Below are positions 17,249-25,404 of a DNA stretch of 25,404 bases, one piece after another. Every line of letters starts with the position of its first letter. The first letter of the stretch is position 1. The stretch is taken from positions 960,522 to 985,925 of the forward strand of contig JAHNZQ020000079.1 in the NCBI GenBank assembly GCA_019155205.2, given 5' to 3'. A model generated the notes under the pieces. That model was not told the DNA's origin. It saw nothing but the letters and a program-made list of their open reading frames with translations, and made no database searches. Source of the DNA: Gracilaria vermiculophylla. Lineage: Eukaryota; Rhodophyta; Florideophyceae; Gracilariales; Gracilariaceae. The translations under genes and the position numbers were made by a program.

Positions 17249-18929
17249 ATGCACGCCACCCCCCTGCACCCCACCGCCACGCTCCAGGTAATTGCAATTG
17301 TTATCGCCTCTCGCTAATTGCACCTTACAGAGCCCCAGCGCCAAACCTCGCGTGCCCGCCTTGCGCCGTCGTCCGGTTTCCCTCACACCGCTCAGCTGCC
17401 CGTCACCGCCGCCCCTCGCCCGCACGCGCTTCATCCGTACTGTTGACTTCCTCATCGCCAATTCGTCGTCACCCATTCTGCGCCTTCCTTCCTTCTCCCC
17501 GTCCCCGTGCGCCGCCGCGAGCGCGTCGCCGCCCGCACCCGCGAATGCCGCCGCCATGACCTCGCCGCCCGCGCCGCCCTCGCCCACCATCAGCATCGTA
17601 CCCGCCACGCTGCTCTCGCCCCGCAAGCGCGTGTCACCTACCCCACCGCTTGCCACCGTCATCCACTGCTTCCTCTCCTTCGTCATCTGCAATATGGACC
17701 GCATCAACCTCTCCGTCGCCATCATCCCCATGGCCGACGAGTACGGCTGGAAGCAAGCCAAAAAGGGGCTCATCCAGGCCATCTTCTTCCTGGGCTACAT
17801 GAGCACGCAAATCATCGGCGGCAAGCTGGCAGATGCCCATGGCGGCCGGTCCGTCCTCGCCGCTGGCGTCATGCTGTGGAGCGTCTGCACTGCCCTCACT
17901 GCCGTCGCGGCTGACTTCTCGCTGCCGCTGCTGTTGGCCGTGCGCATCGCTATGGGCGTTGGCGAGGGCGTCGCTATGCCCGCCATGAATGCTCTTGTCA
18001 CCACCGCACTGCCCGACCACGCGGAGCGCGCGCGCGCGCTAGCGTTCATTTACTCCGGTATGTACGCCGGCTCCATTGTGGGTCTGCTCATCACCCCGGC
18101 CATTATCTCCTTTGCCAACTGGCGCTACGTGTTCTACATCTGCGCTTTCATTGGTCTGGTGTGGAGCGCCGTTTTCTACGCGCAAACCGCCCCCCCGCCG
18201 CACCCGTTCGAAGCGCTGCCCCCCGCCACGGCTGATGACAGTGATATGCACGAGCATGACAACGACCGAGAGCAGCAACAACCGCAGCAGCAACAGCAGG
18301 AACAGGAAGCCGGCGCGGTGCCGAGCGTGCGCGAAATGCTTTCGCGTGCTTGCGTGTGGGCCATCATCGTGGCGCACTTTTGCTGCACGTGGGGATACTT
18401 TGTGCTGCTCACATGGCTGCCGTCGTACCTCAACTCGCGCTTCGGCGTGGACGTGGCGCAGTCGTCAGTGTTGGCCACGCTGCCGTGGGTGGCCATGTTC
18501 GTGTCGGCCAACGCGGGGGCGCAGATCGCAACGGCGCTGCAGCGAGGGGGGCTGAGCACGACGCACACACGCAAGACGATGCAGGCGGTGGGATTTGTGG
18601 GACCGGCGCTAATGCTAACGCTGCTGTCTTTCGCGCGGCGGCGCGCAATGGCCGTAGGACTGTTGACGGGCGCGCTGGCGCTCGGCAGCTTCTCGCAGTC
18701 AGGCGTGTATGCCAACCACGCCGAAGTGGCGCCACACGCGGCGGGCACGCTTCTGGGCGTGTCCAACACGTTCGCGTCGCTACCGGGGCTGCTGGGCGTA
18801 GCGCTCTCGGGCTGGGTACTGCAGCGCACGGCGGACAACTGGGCGCTGGTATTCGCCGTCGCCATCGGCTTTGACGTGCTCGGGCTGGTTGTGTATACCG
18901 CGCTCGGGACGTCGCAGCGCCAGTGGTGA
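17249..18929 (+). CDS. Major facilitator transporter of the SLC17/PHT4 (anion:cation symporter) type
   Basis: Exons 17249-17287 and 17331-18929 give 545 residues. The ATG at 17249 is chosen because its 13 codons join in phase with the transporter frame; without splicing a TAA follows at once. Residues 1-115 are Ser/Pro/Ala/Arg-rich with few acidic residues, like an organelle transit peptide. A shorter product from Met89 (17556) is possible. The MFS core begins near 119 with I-C-N-M-D-R-I-N-L-S-V-A-I-I-P-M, the signature of the SLC17/PHT4/ANTR group, then G-Y-M-S-T-Q-I-I-G-G-K-L-A-D (167-181) and about 12 hydrophobic segments. The central loop (about 301-350) is Asp/Glu- and Gln-rich (Q-Q-Q-P-Q-Q-Q-Q-Q). 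Family members move phosphate or organic anions with Na+ or H+; the plastid envelope is a plausible site if the peptide is real. The substrate cannot be read from the sequence. Confidence 0.85.
17288..17330 (+). other. intron of the MFS transporter gene (43 nt)
   Basis: Donor CAG|GTAATT, CTAAT as candidate branch point, acceptor CCTTACAG. Phase 0. Retention would bring the TAA of that CTAAT in frame. At 43 nt it is near the lower limit for spliceosomal introns. Confidence 0.7.
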
Positions 18930-19108
18930 CGCGCGTGGCGTGGCGCGCACTGGCCAACACCACAGCGCAAAACGGCGCCGTTGGCTGGCACACACGTACA
19001 CAGGGGCTCTTTTGATGATACTCACAAACTTTTGTAACTCTTAGTGATAGTAGAACAGCTTGGTAGGGCACTCACAATGGCGCCGCGCGCATGTGCCACC
19101 TTGGACTC

Positions 19109-20545
19109 TCACAGCAGCTCGTCGCCGACCGAAAAGTCCAGCGACAACGGAGGCAGTGTGCTTACCAGCGCGCTGTCGTCCTCGTCCATGACAAAGGCGT
19201 TTGGCACAGGGTGCGGGTTGGACGGCAACACATCCTCACTGCTGCAAAACGAATTCAGTTCGTCAAAGCTGGTGGGGGCGCGGTGACGGTCAGCGTCAAA
19301 GCCGCCGCGCAACGACGGGTGCAGCTGGCCACTGACGCCAACGCGTCGTAGGCGGCAGGCATACGACGCGCACACAGTGTGTAGGCGGGTGGCCACGTGC
19401 TGCGAGTTGAGAGTCTCGCGGCGGTACACGACGCGTGCCATTTCACAGCATGGCTTTTGAGGGGCATTGGCGTCAGTGATAGCGCGTGAGCGATTGTATG
19501 GCGAGGCGGCAACGATGGCATGCGGGTTAGGTTGAGTGGTAGTGGCGCTGGTGCTGCGCACAGTAGCGGGTGAGGTGGTAGTGGAAGCAGGCGTGGTGGA
19601 GGGGTAGGTATGGGCAAAGAAGCGCATGCGCGCACGCACGTCCTCCTCCGAGGGCTCGGCGACACGCTGGCGCTTCTTTAGGAGCTTGCGCGGCTTTTGA
19701 CCGGGCTTGAGATCCTGTCCCACGTACACCTCACAGTCCTTGTGTTTGGAAAGGTAGGCGTGAACGTTGCGGCGCAGCGGGGCGGCGTTGCCGGCGATCT
19801 TTCGGCACTCCACACGGTTCCATATGGTGACGTGATCGTTGGCAGCGTCGGCCGAGTCCAACGGCGAGTCGTCGGCGGTGGTGACGGGGGAATTGGACGA
19901 GGAGCGGGATACGTTGAAAGCGGCGGACAGTTGCGAGGTAGCGGGCCCGTCGGTGGACAGGCGCGTGCAGCAGCTGACGGTAATGGAGCACGAGGAAGAA
20001 GCAGAGACGGACGGCTGGGGGTTAGCAATTGGGAGGGGGCGGCGCGAGGATGGGGCCGAGTGGGTTTGAGCGTCCTTGCCGGCTTGGGCGTCCGTGTGGG
20101 CTTCGACGTCCGTGCGGGCTTGGGGGTGCGAGTGGACGTCGGGCGGCGGGCGCCCGTGTGGTGAAACAGGGGTGGGAGCGACGGGATGTGCGGGCGGCTG
20201 GGTGGGTGCGGGTGCCGTAGAGGCTGCAGGCGGGGTGGATGCGGTACGGGTGGCGGTGGATGGGGCGGTGGTTGGGGCGGTGGTTGGGGCGTCCGGGGAG
20301 GCGACGGTGGCGGTGGAGGTGACAGGCTTGGGGGGAGTTACGGCGGTGTCGGGGGCGGGGGTTGGGGGGGTAACGACGACGGTGGTGGCGGCGGCGGCGG
20401 CGGCGGTGACGACGAGCGTTATGGAGGAACGGGGGGTTAATTGGGCGGCGGAAGGGGGCTGGGAGGCAGTGACGGAGGCGGCGGGGGAGTTGGGTGGAGA
20501 AGTGGAAGCGGAGGTAGAGGCGGAGGCAACGGGGGGAGGGGCCAT
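19109..20545 (-). CDS. Low-complexity protein with a basic [19 protein letters not shown] block; possible nuclear regulator
   Basis: The first ATG in this frame is at 20545 (AGCAATGGCC) and gives 478 residues; the frame is open further upstream only from non-ATG codons. Residues 1-235 are Ala/Pro/Ser/Thr-rich with T-T-A-P repeats and look disordered. Residues 237-295 form the one compact block: [20 protein letters not shown], then a stretch with [11 protein letters not shown], ending in the Lys/Arg-rich [16 protein letters not shown], which could be a nuclear localisation signal. A second ordered-looking part follows near 375-440. The C-terminus is acidic-hydrophobic (V-M-D-E-D-D-S-A-L and S-V-G-D-E-L-L), like an activation domain. 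The function is inferred from composition only. The gene converges with the transporter gene, 179 bp apart. Confidence 0.65.
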   Translation of the reverse strand: MAPPPVASASTSASTSPPNSPAASVTASQPPSAAQLTPRSSITLVVTAAAAAATTVVVTPPTPAPDTAVTPPKPVTSTATVASPDAPTTAPTTAPSTATRTASTPPAASTAPAPTQPPAHPVAPTPVSPHGRPPPDVHSHPQARTDVEAHTDAQAGKDAQTHSAPSSRRPLPIANPQPSVSASSSCSITVSCCTRLSTDGPATSQLSAAFNVSRSSSNSPVTTADDSPLDSADAANDHVTIWNRVECRKIAGNAAPLRRNVHAYLSKHKDCEVYVGQDLKPGQKPRKLLKKRQRVAEPSEEDVRARMRFFAHTYPSTTPASTTTSPATVRSTSATTTQPNPHAIVAASPYNRSRAITDANAPQKPCCEMARVVYRRETLNSQHVATRLHTVCASYACRLRRVGVSGQLHPSLRGGFDADRHRAPTSFDELNSFCSSEDVLPSNPHPVPNAFVMDEDDSALVSTLPPLSLDFSVGDELL

Positions 20546-21054
20546 TGCTATGGAAGGTGGGGCGGACGGCGGCGCGGAAGGTGGGGGGTAAGGCGGAAGC
20601 AGCGGCGATGGAGGAGGGGGAGTGCGGGGCAGCGCGGGGTAGGGGCGCGCGCAATATGTCGGCGCGGAGCGAGCTGCGCGAGCGTCGCGCTGTGGGCGGC
20701 GCGACGGGGCGAGGGCACGGGTGCGGCGGCCACGCGGCGGCGACGCCGGCCGTGGCAGCGGTGCCGCGCGTGACGGGCGGCGGCCAGCGCGGAAGAGCGT
20801 CAAAACGGGGGCGCTATTTGGGGCGGCGCGCGGCGCTCGACCTGCGCACGTGCTGCGCGCGCGCGCACACCGCCGGCTGCGCCCGAGCACGTACCCCCCG
20901 GCGCGGCCGCTCGCCGCGGGTACGTGCTCGCCACGCCTGGCACGCGTGCACGCGTGCCGCCGCCTTACAGCGGGCTGTCATCCACGCCCTCCACGCGCGC
21001 ACGCCTCCGCGCCCGCCCGCGCGCTGCCTCCCGCCGCCGTCGCTGCCGCCGCCG

Positions 21055-21055
<1 letters not shown>

Positions 21056-21085
<30 letters not shown>
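21056..21085 (+). repeat. CCG trinucleotide tract
   Basis: About ten consecutive CCG/GCC units, in non-coding sequence. Confidence 0.9.
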
Positions 21086-21131
21086 AGCTACCCGTCGCCC
21101 GCCGTGGTCGCGCGCCGCCCGCCGCACGCCA

Positions 21132-21173
21132 CCCGCCGCCCGCCGCCCGCCGCCCGCCGCCCGCCGCCCGCCG
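21132..21173 (+). repeat. six tandem copies of CCCGCCG
   Basis: Six perfect 7-bp units. On the minus strand this gives GGG runs every 7 nt, the form of a G-quadruplex motif, on the coding strand of the gene starting at 20545. Confidence 0.95.
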
Positions 21174-21261
21174 CCGCCGCCCGCCTTCCGTCCGTCGTGG
21201 CGCCTCTCCGCGCGCGCCACGCTACACCCCTGGTCGCCCGCCGCGCGTCGCTTTAGGTCTA

Positions 21262-21285
21262 GCGCGCGCGCGCGCGCGCGCGCGC
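21262..21285 (+). repeat. (GC)12 dinucleotide tract
   Basis: Twenty-four alternating G and C bases, a Z-DNA-prone sequence in the same non-coding region. Confidence 0.95.
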
Positions 21286-21470
21286 CGCCCCAGTAAACCC
21301 TCGCCCGCCCCCACCACACCTTCTCGGCAAGCTTTACACTCCCGCTCACGCTCGCCGCGCAGTGTCGTAATGCCACCCATGCTTCAACAGCGCCACCCTC
21401 ACTTCAACCCCCGCCTCCCCTCCCCGTCTCACCCCCTCGATCCCCCGGTAGCTCTCGAGACCCCCCCACT

Positions 21471-24461
21471 TCACATCCCCGTCACTTCGCCCCCGCTCTC
21501 ATCGGCACCCCCTCCATTCTGATCCTCCCCTCCGCCCCCCCCTCCGCCCCCCCCTCCCCTCCCCAGCACCCGCTTTAACAGCCGTCCCAACGACCCGAAC
21601 GTACTCTGCGGTCCTACCACCATCAGTATCGCTGGGAACAGCACCAGCGACCACAGAGCGCTCAGCAACACCGTGGTTATCAGCAGCCCCGCAAATTTCA
21701 CAAAGAAAGTGATGATTGCCGGCAACAGCAGCAATGACGCAAGCAGCGTCGAGACACATCCATACCAGATGGACACCCCTAGCGTCAGTAGCGCATACCG
21801 CGTCCGTTCCTGCCGCTCTTCTTTGCCGCACTCCACGTACGCGGTCGCTATGTGCGCCACCCCGTCAAAGCTGTAGCCAATGCTAATTACGACCCCGATC
21901 GTCTCAGTCGTGCCCAGTTTCCACCCCAGTGCGTAAATCACACCCAGCAGCATGCTTACAATTCCGCCAATGCAAAACGTTGCAACCAGCGAAATCGCCC
22001 AGTTCAACGTGGAAAGCGTCAGCGTCACGTAAGCCACCGCCAGCATGATTCCAACCCCACTGAACATTGAACTCACCAACGCCTCCTGGCTCCTCATCCA
22101 CGACCACACGTTTATCCCAGCCTCCATATCGCCATCAAATCCGCCCGTTACAAACGCCCGCTTGCCCGCAGCCGGCGCTATGCGGTTCAACTCTTCGGTC
22201 GCCGCTCTCCACCCGTCGTAGATTGGCCGCATGAACTTGGCCGTCAGCACCGGCTTGTTGCCTGTCACGAAACGAATCTCTGTGAAAATGACGCGATCAC
22301 GTTTCTCTGTGAACCCGATCGCTTGCGATTTGATGTACCGCTCGTACGGCATGCTCCCGTTTGCCATGTATTCCCCAAACTGCATCAGCTCGTCGGCAAG
22401 TTCCTTGTGCGTGTCAAACGACCTCAACCCGCTCTGCTCAAGTTCTAGTTTGCGCCATTGTTTGTAGTCGGCTACCCAGCAGTCCACCGCCTCTTCGGTC
22501 TTCACCTTGTCCGTCACAAGTCCCTCCTGTGCCATAAAGAACGAACATGCCTTCAAAATATGTTCTTGTACCTCCTTTTGCCGCAAGTCGAATGACTCGT
22601 CTACCACAGCGCGTCCGATAGACTCTGGCCGAAAACGCGACGTCCCGGAACGATCTATGTCCGAGATGCCCCACGTCACCCGCGTCTCCAGTTTAAGTGC
22701 TCCGCGTTCCTCTGCAAAATCGTTCGACAAGGTCGACTGCAAAACCCTTATCGGGTGATCGGGAGGCAAGAACTGTTCCGTTTCCTCAATTGGCTTCAGT
22801 TGGGTGGCGCCATATATACCCAAAGCCACCAAAGCCAAAGCCACCAACACGAGACCGTACCGCAGTCTGTATATCAACTTGGTCCAAACTCCACCGAAGA
22901 AGCGTTCTAGAAAGCTGTAGTGCAGCCCGGCGGTGTCGTTTTTCTTTTGCCACTTTCCGGGAAGACACTTGAAGTAGAATGGCATGCTGCTCCGCTCGCT
23001 GTCGTTACCGCCTTTTCTGACCCACGGTAGACAGCCGAATCGTGACCAAAATCGGTGCCACAGGATCACTGCAGATGGATACGCAGTAATCACCAAACCA
23101 AACTGCGCGAGCACCAAAATCCCAGCCCATACACCTAACGTGCTGATGGGCATGATCGGAGAGGTTGCCGTCACAAAAAAAGCAGCAGCTGTGGTTACGG
23201 AAGTCACCGTCATCGCCTTCACCGCCCGTCGGTAAGTCCAATCCATTCTGGTGATGGCGTCAGCCTCTGCTCCTAAATCCACCAAAGACTGTTTCCATGC
23301 ATCTGTAAACACAAACACGTCGTCTGCGCCAATCCCCAGAAGAAGAAAGATGGAAAGAATCTGCAGGGGCGCAAAATACTTCTGTTGAAACACAAAGCGA
23401 TAAATTACGAATGCTAGGGGGAAGGAGAAAAAAATCTGACCCATCGCCGCGACGCTCAAGAATCCACTGCCCGTGTGTATCCAAATGACAAGAAAGACAA
23501 GAACAATAGCCACGACACAAAACGAGAGATCCCTAAAAGCAATGTTAGAGAAGCCAGCGTTTCCCAGCTGCGTGCTCGTGATCGCTACGTCCCGTTTATC
23601 TGAAGATAGCTTCTCGACGGTCTCTGATTCGTCAAGACCCCAATGGATGTATTCATTTTCTTGTTCTTCTCTTCTTTCGTCGATTGAACTGTAGTTCTTA
23701 AAGGGGCCTCCAATTCGAAGGACACTGCGGATGAGCCAGGTAGCGTTCCTTCGATCTAAAATGTCTTTGCCCACCAACTCATTGTACTGGGCGATTATGC
23801 CAAAGTTTTTCTGAGGGTCTTTGTCGACCAAAGATGTCAAAAATGAAGAAAACTGTTCCTCTGTTGGTGGTTCGGTAGTTTCCTTTCGTCCGCAGAGACG
23901 GTCTCCGTCCCACACGCCGTAAAGGAAGGGGCTGTTAAGCAGAGACAAAGGAGGCGCGCATACCGATGTCTGGCCTGCGCAATCTTTAGCAGTATCATCA
24001 TAATAACAGTAAGACCGATACTGAGCACTGTCCAAAATACGGTCTTCAATTTTCTTCAGGGCGACCAAGCTCTGGCGAGTAAGCACGGTAACGGCGTTTC
24101 GTTTTTCCTGCGCATCAGATGGCAGTTTGAAATCCGGTGGCAGCTTACCTCGAAACAGAATGCTGATGTCGAAGTTTGGTCTCTCGGTTGCTCTTTCAAC
24201 AATTGAGGACGATACGTCCAATGCGTACTGTTCACGAGCAGCTTCTCGCGCGTCGTGAAGGCGTGTTATTTCGTCGCTGCGAATAAAGAAGTCAGCACCA
24301 TTTGGGTCGTCAAACGCGAACTGGCGCGAAAAGGCAATGATGGCTATGGACAGTACAGGAAAAGCGTACGCAAACAGACACGTCTTCTTGGTATGGTTCA
24401 CTGATAAGCGCGCCCACAGACTGGGCTTGAAGACTTTCGCAGTGCCGATATCAGTAGCCAT
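21471..24461 (-). CDS. Dispatched-like RND-family membrane protein with sterol-sensing-type domain
   Basis: A single uninterrupted exon encodes 996 residues from an ATG at 24461 (GTAATGGCT). Layout: short cytosolic N-terminus, TM1 (about 27-45), a large Cys-containing extracytosolic loop (46-310) with N-glycosylation sites such as N-Y-S (256-258), a five-helix sterol-sensing-like unit (about 312-470), TM7 (533-552), a second large loop (553-795), and TM8-12 (about 798-948). L-G-I-G-A-D-D-V-F-V-F-T-D-A-W (375-389) in TM4 and S-I-G-Y-S-F-D-G-V-A-H (860-870) in TM10 carry the acidic residues used for ion coupling in RND proteins. The G-A-D-D-x-F-V form is closest to Dispatched, rather than NPC1 or Patched. 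The tail is Gly-rich (ten Gly at 969-978). Dispatched exports lipid-modified Hedgehog in animals; the cargo here is unknown, with sterol or lipid transport most likely. Confidence 0.88.
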   Translation of the reverse strand: MATDIGTAKVFKPSLWARLSVNHTKKTCLFAYAFPVLSIAIIAFSRQFAFDDPNGADFFIRSDEITRLHDAREAAREQYALDVSSSIVERATERPNFDISILFRGKLPPDFKLPSDAQEKRNAVTVLTRQSLVALKKIEDRILDSAQYRSYCYYDDTAKDCAGQTSVCAPPLSLLNSPFLYGVWDGDRLCGRKETTEPPTEEQFSSFLTSLVDKDPQKNFGIIAQYNELVGKDILDRRNATWLIRSVLRIGGPFKNYSSIDERREEQENEYIHWGLDESETVEKLSSDKRDVAITSTQLGNAGFSNIAFRDLSFCVVAIVLVFLVIWIHTGSGFLSVAAMGQIFFSFPLAFVIYRFVFQQKYFAPLQILSIFLLLGIGADDVFVFTDAWKQSLVDLGAEADAITRMDWTYRRAVKAMTVTSVTTAAAFFVTATSPIMPISTLGVWAGILVLAQFGLVITAYPSAVILWHRFWSRFGCLPWVRKGGNDSERSSMPFYFKCLPGKWQKKNDTAGLHYSFLERFFGGVWTKLIYRLRYGLVLVALALVALGIYGATQLKPIEETEQFLPPDHPIRVLQSTLSNDFAEERGALKLETRVTWGISDIDRSGTSRFRPESIGRAVVDESFDLRQKEVQEHILKACSFFMAQEGLVTDKVKTEEAVDCWVADYKQWRKLELEQSGLRSFDTHKELADELMQFGEYMANGSMPYERYIKSQAIGFTEKRDRVIFTEIRFVTGNKPVLTAKFMRPIYDGWRAATEELNRIAPAAGKRAFVTGGFDGDMEAGINVWSWMRSQEALVSSMFSGVGIMLAVAYVTLTLSTLNWAISLVATFCIGGIVSMLLGVIYALGWKLGTTETIGVVISIGYSFDGVAHIATAYVECGKEERQERTRYALLTLGVSIWYGCVSTLLASLLLLPAIITFFVKFAGLLITTVLLSALWSLVLFPAILMVVGPQSTFGSLGRLLKRVLGRGGGGGGGGGGEDQNGGGADESGGEVTGM

Positions 24462-25404
24462 TACGAAACGCTTGGGTCACATTCCGAAGTGAATCTGGTC
24501 TTTTCCCGTGGCCTGATATCTGCGAGCCTTCTATGATTACACGAGTACTGTGTCGAGGCCAAAGACTGGCGTTGTGGCCAGGGAACGCAGCCGACACGGA
24601 TTCCGCCAACCACGCATGCCCGGTTGGTAAGGCTCGCGGGCATTGCAGTCTTGACAAATTGTGGTTGCTGGCATAATTTATTTGGCGCACTCCAGCCGCA
24701 CAATCAGTGGTGCACCTTCGAAAGAAAAACAGCTTTTGCTGGGGGCAAACGGCTCTTCTGTCCGACAGTCCCCACGGGGCAGGGAATAGCCAACGGCCAT
24801 TGTGTCTCGCGTATACTGGCAATTGAGGACACGAGAATGTGTACTTTGTGTGCGAATTATCAGATGGGGAACGCCCAAGTTGATACAATAAATTGCAGTG
24901 ATCTGTGCCGTCCTTCTTTACGTTGTTTCTTCTCCGTTGTCAATCTACACAATCGCGAGCAGCATCTGCCTTCGCTTTCTTCTGCACTTTTTCTTCCCTC
25001 CCAGCGCAGTGTCTGGTCTGCGCCATGCTCTCCTACGCCGCAAACGACGCCAGGTGTGCCTCCGAGGGAGAACGCGCCTCTCTGCTCTTGTTCAAGTGAG
25101 ATACACATTCGAATAGCCCCGCGCTGAATCGATTACCTAACATCGGCACGATACGCCTCATCTCACCTAATACAGATCCACACATTTTGACTGCGTAAGG
25201 AGCTCTACTGCCTTACTCTTTTGACCTCGAATTCATCCCGTGCTAGTGTCTATCTTCCAGGCCTCTGTCCTCATATGAGGCCGGACTTGGCCTCATATGA
25301 GGTCAGGCTGGAATGAGACAGGTAACGGTAAATTTTAGGATTTTTTACTACTTGGCCCGGCTATATGACTCAAAATTGAATGACCAGATGCTGGCCGCGC
25401 ACTG
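24462..25404. other. Upstream region of the Dispatched-like gene; no gene recognised
   Basis: Overlapping open frames of 64-167 codons occur on both strands, but none shows a motif I recognise. The first part should hold the promoter and 5' leader of the gene starting at 24461. The end contains paired palindromes listed separately. Confidence 0.5.
25269..25302. repeat. Two copies of the palindrome CCTCATATGAGG
   Basis: The perfect 12-bp palindrome occurs at 25269-25280 and 25291-25302, with centres 22 bp apart. The flanks (GT..CC and GG..TC) make the pair nearly an inverted repeat of each other. It could be a paired protein-binding site or a cruciform-forming element. Confidence 0.9.

Larger units (their letters stand above)
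20546..21470. other. Extremely GC-rich upstream region with simple repeats
   Basis: This lies upstream of the low-complexity gene and downstream of the Dispatched-like gene. It contains a CCG tract (about 21056-21085), six CCCGCCG units (21132-21173) and a GC dinucleotide tract (21262-21285). Long open frames on both strands here have Arg/Pro/Ala-only compositions expected from GC-rich repeats, so I do not call genes. Confidence 0.6.

Noticed and set aside
18176..19071. Two long minus-strand frames opposite the transporter gene
   Set aside because: They mirror GC-rich codons of the strongly supported MFS gene; no independent motif or start context.
19697..20591. Gly-rich plus-strand frames opposite the low-complexity gene
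   Set aside because: Complement of Ala/Pro/Thr codons. The minus-strand frame has the longer continuous reading, a good ATG context and the RKIAGNAAP block.
20545..21522. 325-codon plus-strand open frame, Arg/Pro-rich
   Set aside because: Composition is what CCG-type repeats give in any frame. It is antisense to the repeat-rich upstream region and the tail of the Dispatched-like gene and has no motif.
1..25404. CRISPR array, bacterial operons, rRNA or tRNA genes
   Set aside because: No regularly spaced repeats, no operon layout, and no tRNA or rRNA pattern was seen on either strand.

Overview
The window is nuclear DNA from a eukaryote. It has spliceosomal introns with GT...AG ends and CTAAC/CTAAT branch points, Kozak-like ATG contexts, LTR retrotransposons, Tc1 and Harbinger-type transposons, and multi-pass eukaryotic membrane proteins. 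Few short introns, a compact GC-rich gene block next to an AT-richer transposon graveyard, and a PHT4/ANTR-like transporter with a possible transit peptide would fit an alga such as a multicellular red alga. A stramenopile is not excluded. The assignment is an inference from general features, not from a diagnostic marker.

Left part, 1-15000, is transposon territory. At 1-2870 on the minus strand lies the 5' portion of a well-preserved Ty3/gypsy element: leader, gag-protease, RT and the start of RNase H. Its coding continuity is broken only by one in-frame TGA and one frame change at a T7 tract. At 3083-8737 on the plus strand is a much older, heavily decayed Ty3/gypsy chromovirus (gag, protease, RT, RNase H, integrase with GPY/F-type module, chromodomain). 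It is split by a dead Tc1-family element (5999-7276) flanked by TA and carrying doubled repeat motifs in each terminus. At 9856-11370 on the minus strand are coherent but stop-interrupted open frames with an RT-like patch. At 13430-13710 is a fragment of a Harbinger-type DDE transposase. No intact host gene was recognised before 15000.

Right part, 15018-24461, is a dense gene block. In order: a PICOT/GLRX3-type thioredoxin-glutaredoxin-glutaredoxin protein (+), a small unrecognised protein (+), an MFS transporter of the SLC17/PHT4 type (+), a low-complexity putative regulatory protein (-), and a Dispatched-like RND membrane protein (-). The three plus-strand genes each have one very short intron near the 5' end (97, 80 and 43 nt); these reconstructions supply the true N-termini. 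The small gene's stop and the MFS start are only 81 bp apart. The block is strongly GC-rich from about 15.1 to 21.5 kb, with a CCG/CCCGCCG/GC repeat tract upstream of the low-complexity gene.

The last 940 bases carry no recognised gene but contain two identical 12-bp palindromes spaced 22 bp apart. I see no single new defence or metabolic system. The points most worth checking are the possible recoding and structured leader of the gypsy element, the nested transposon layers, and the unusual CAFS glutaredoxin site.
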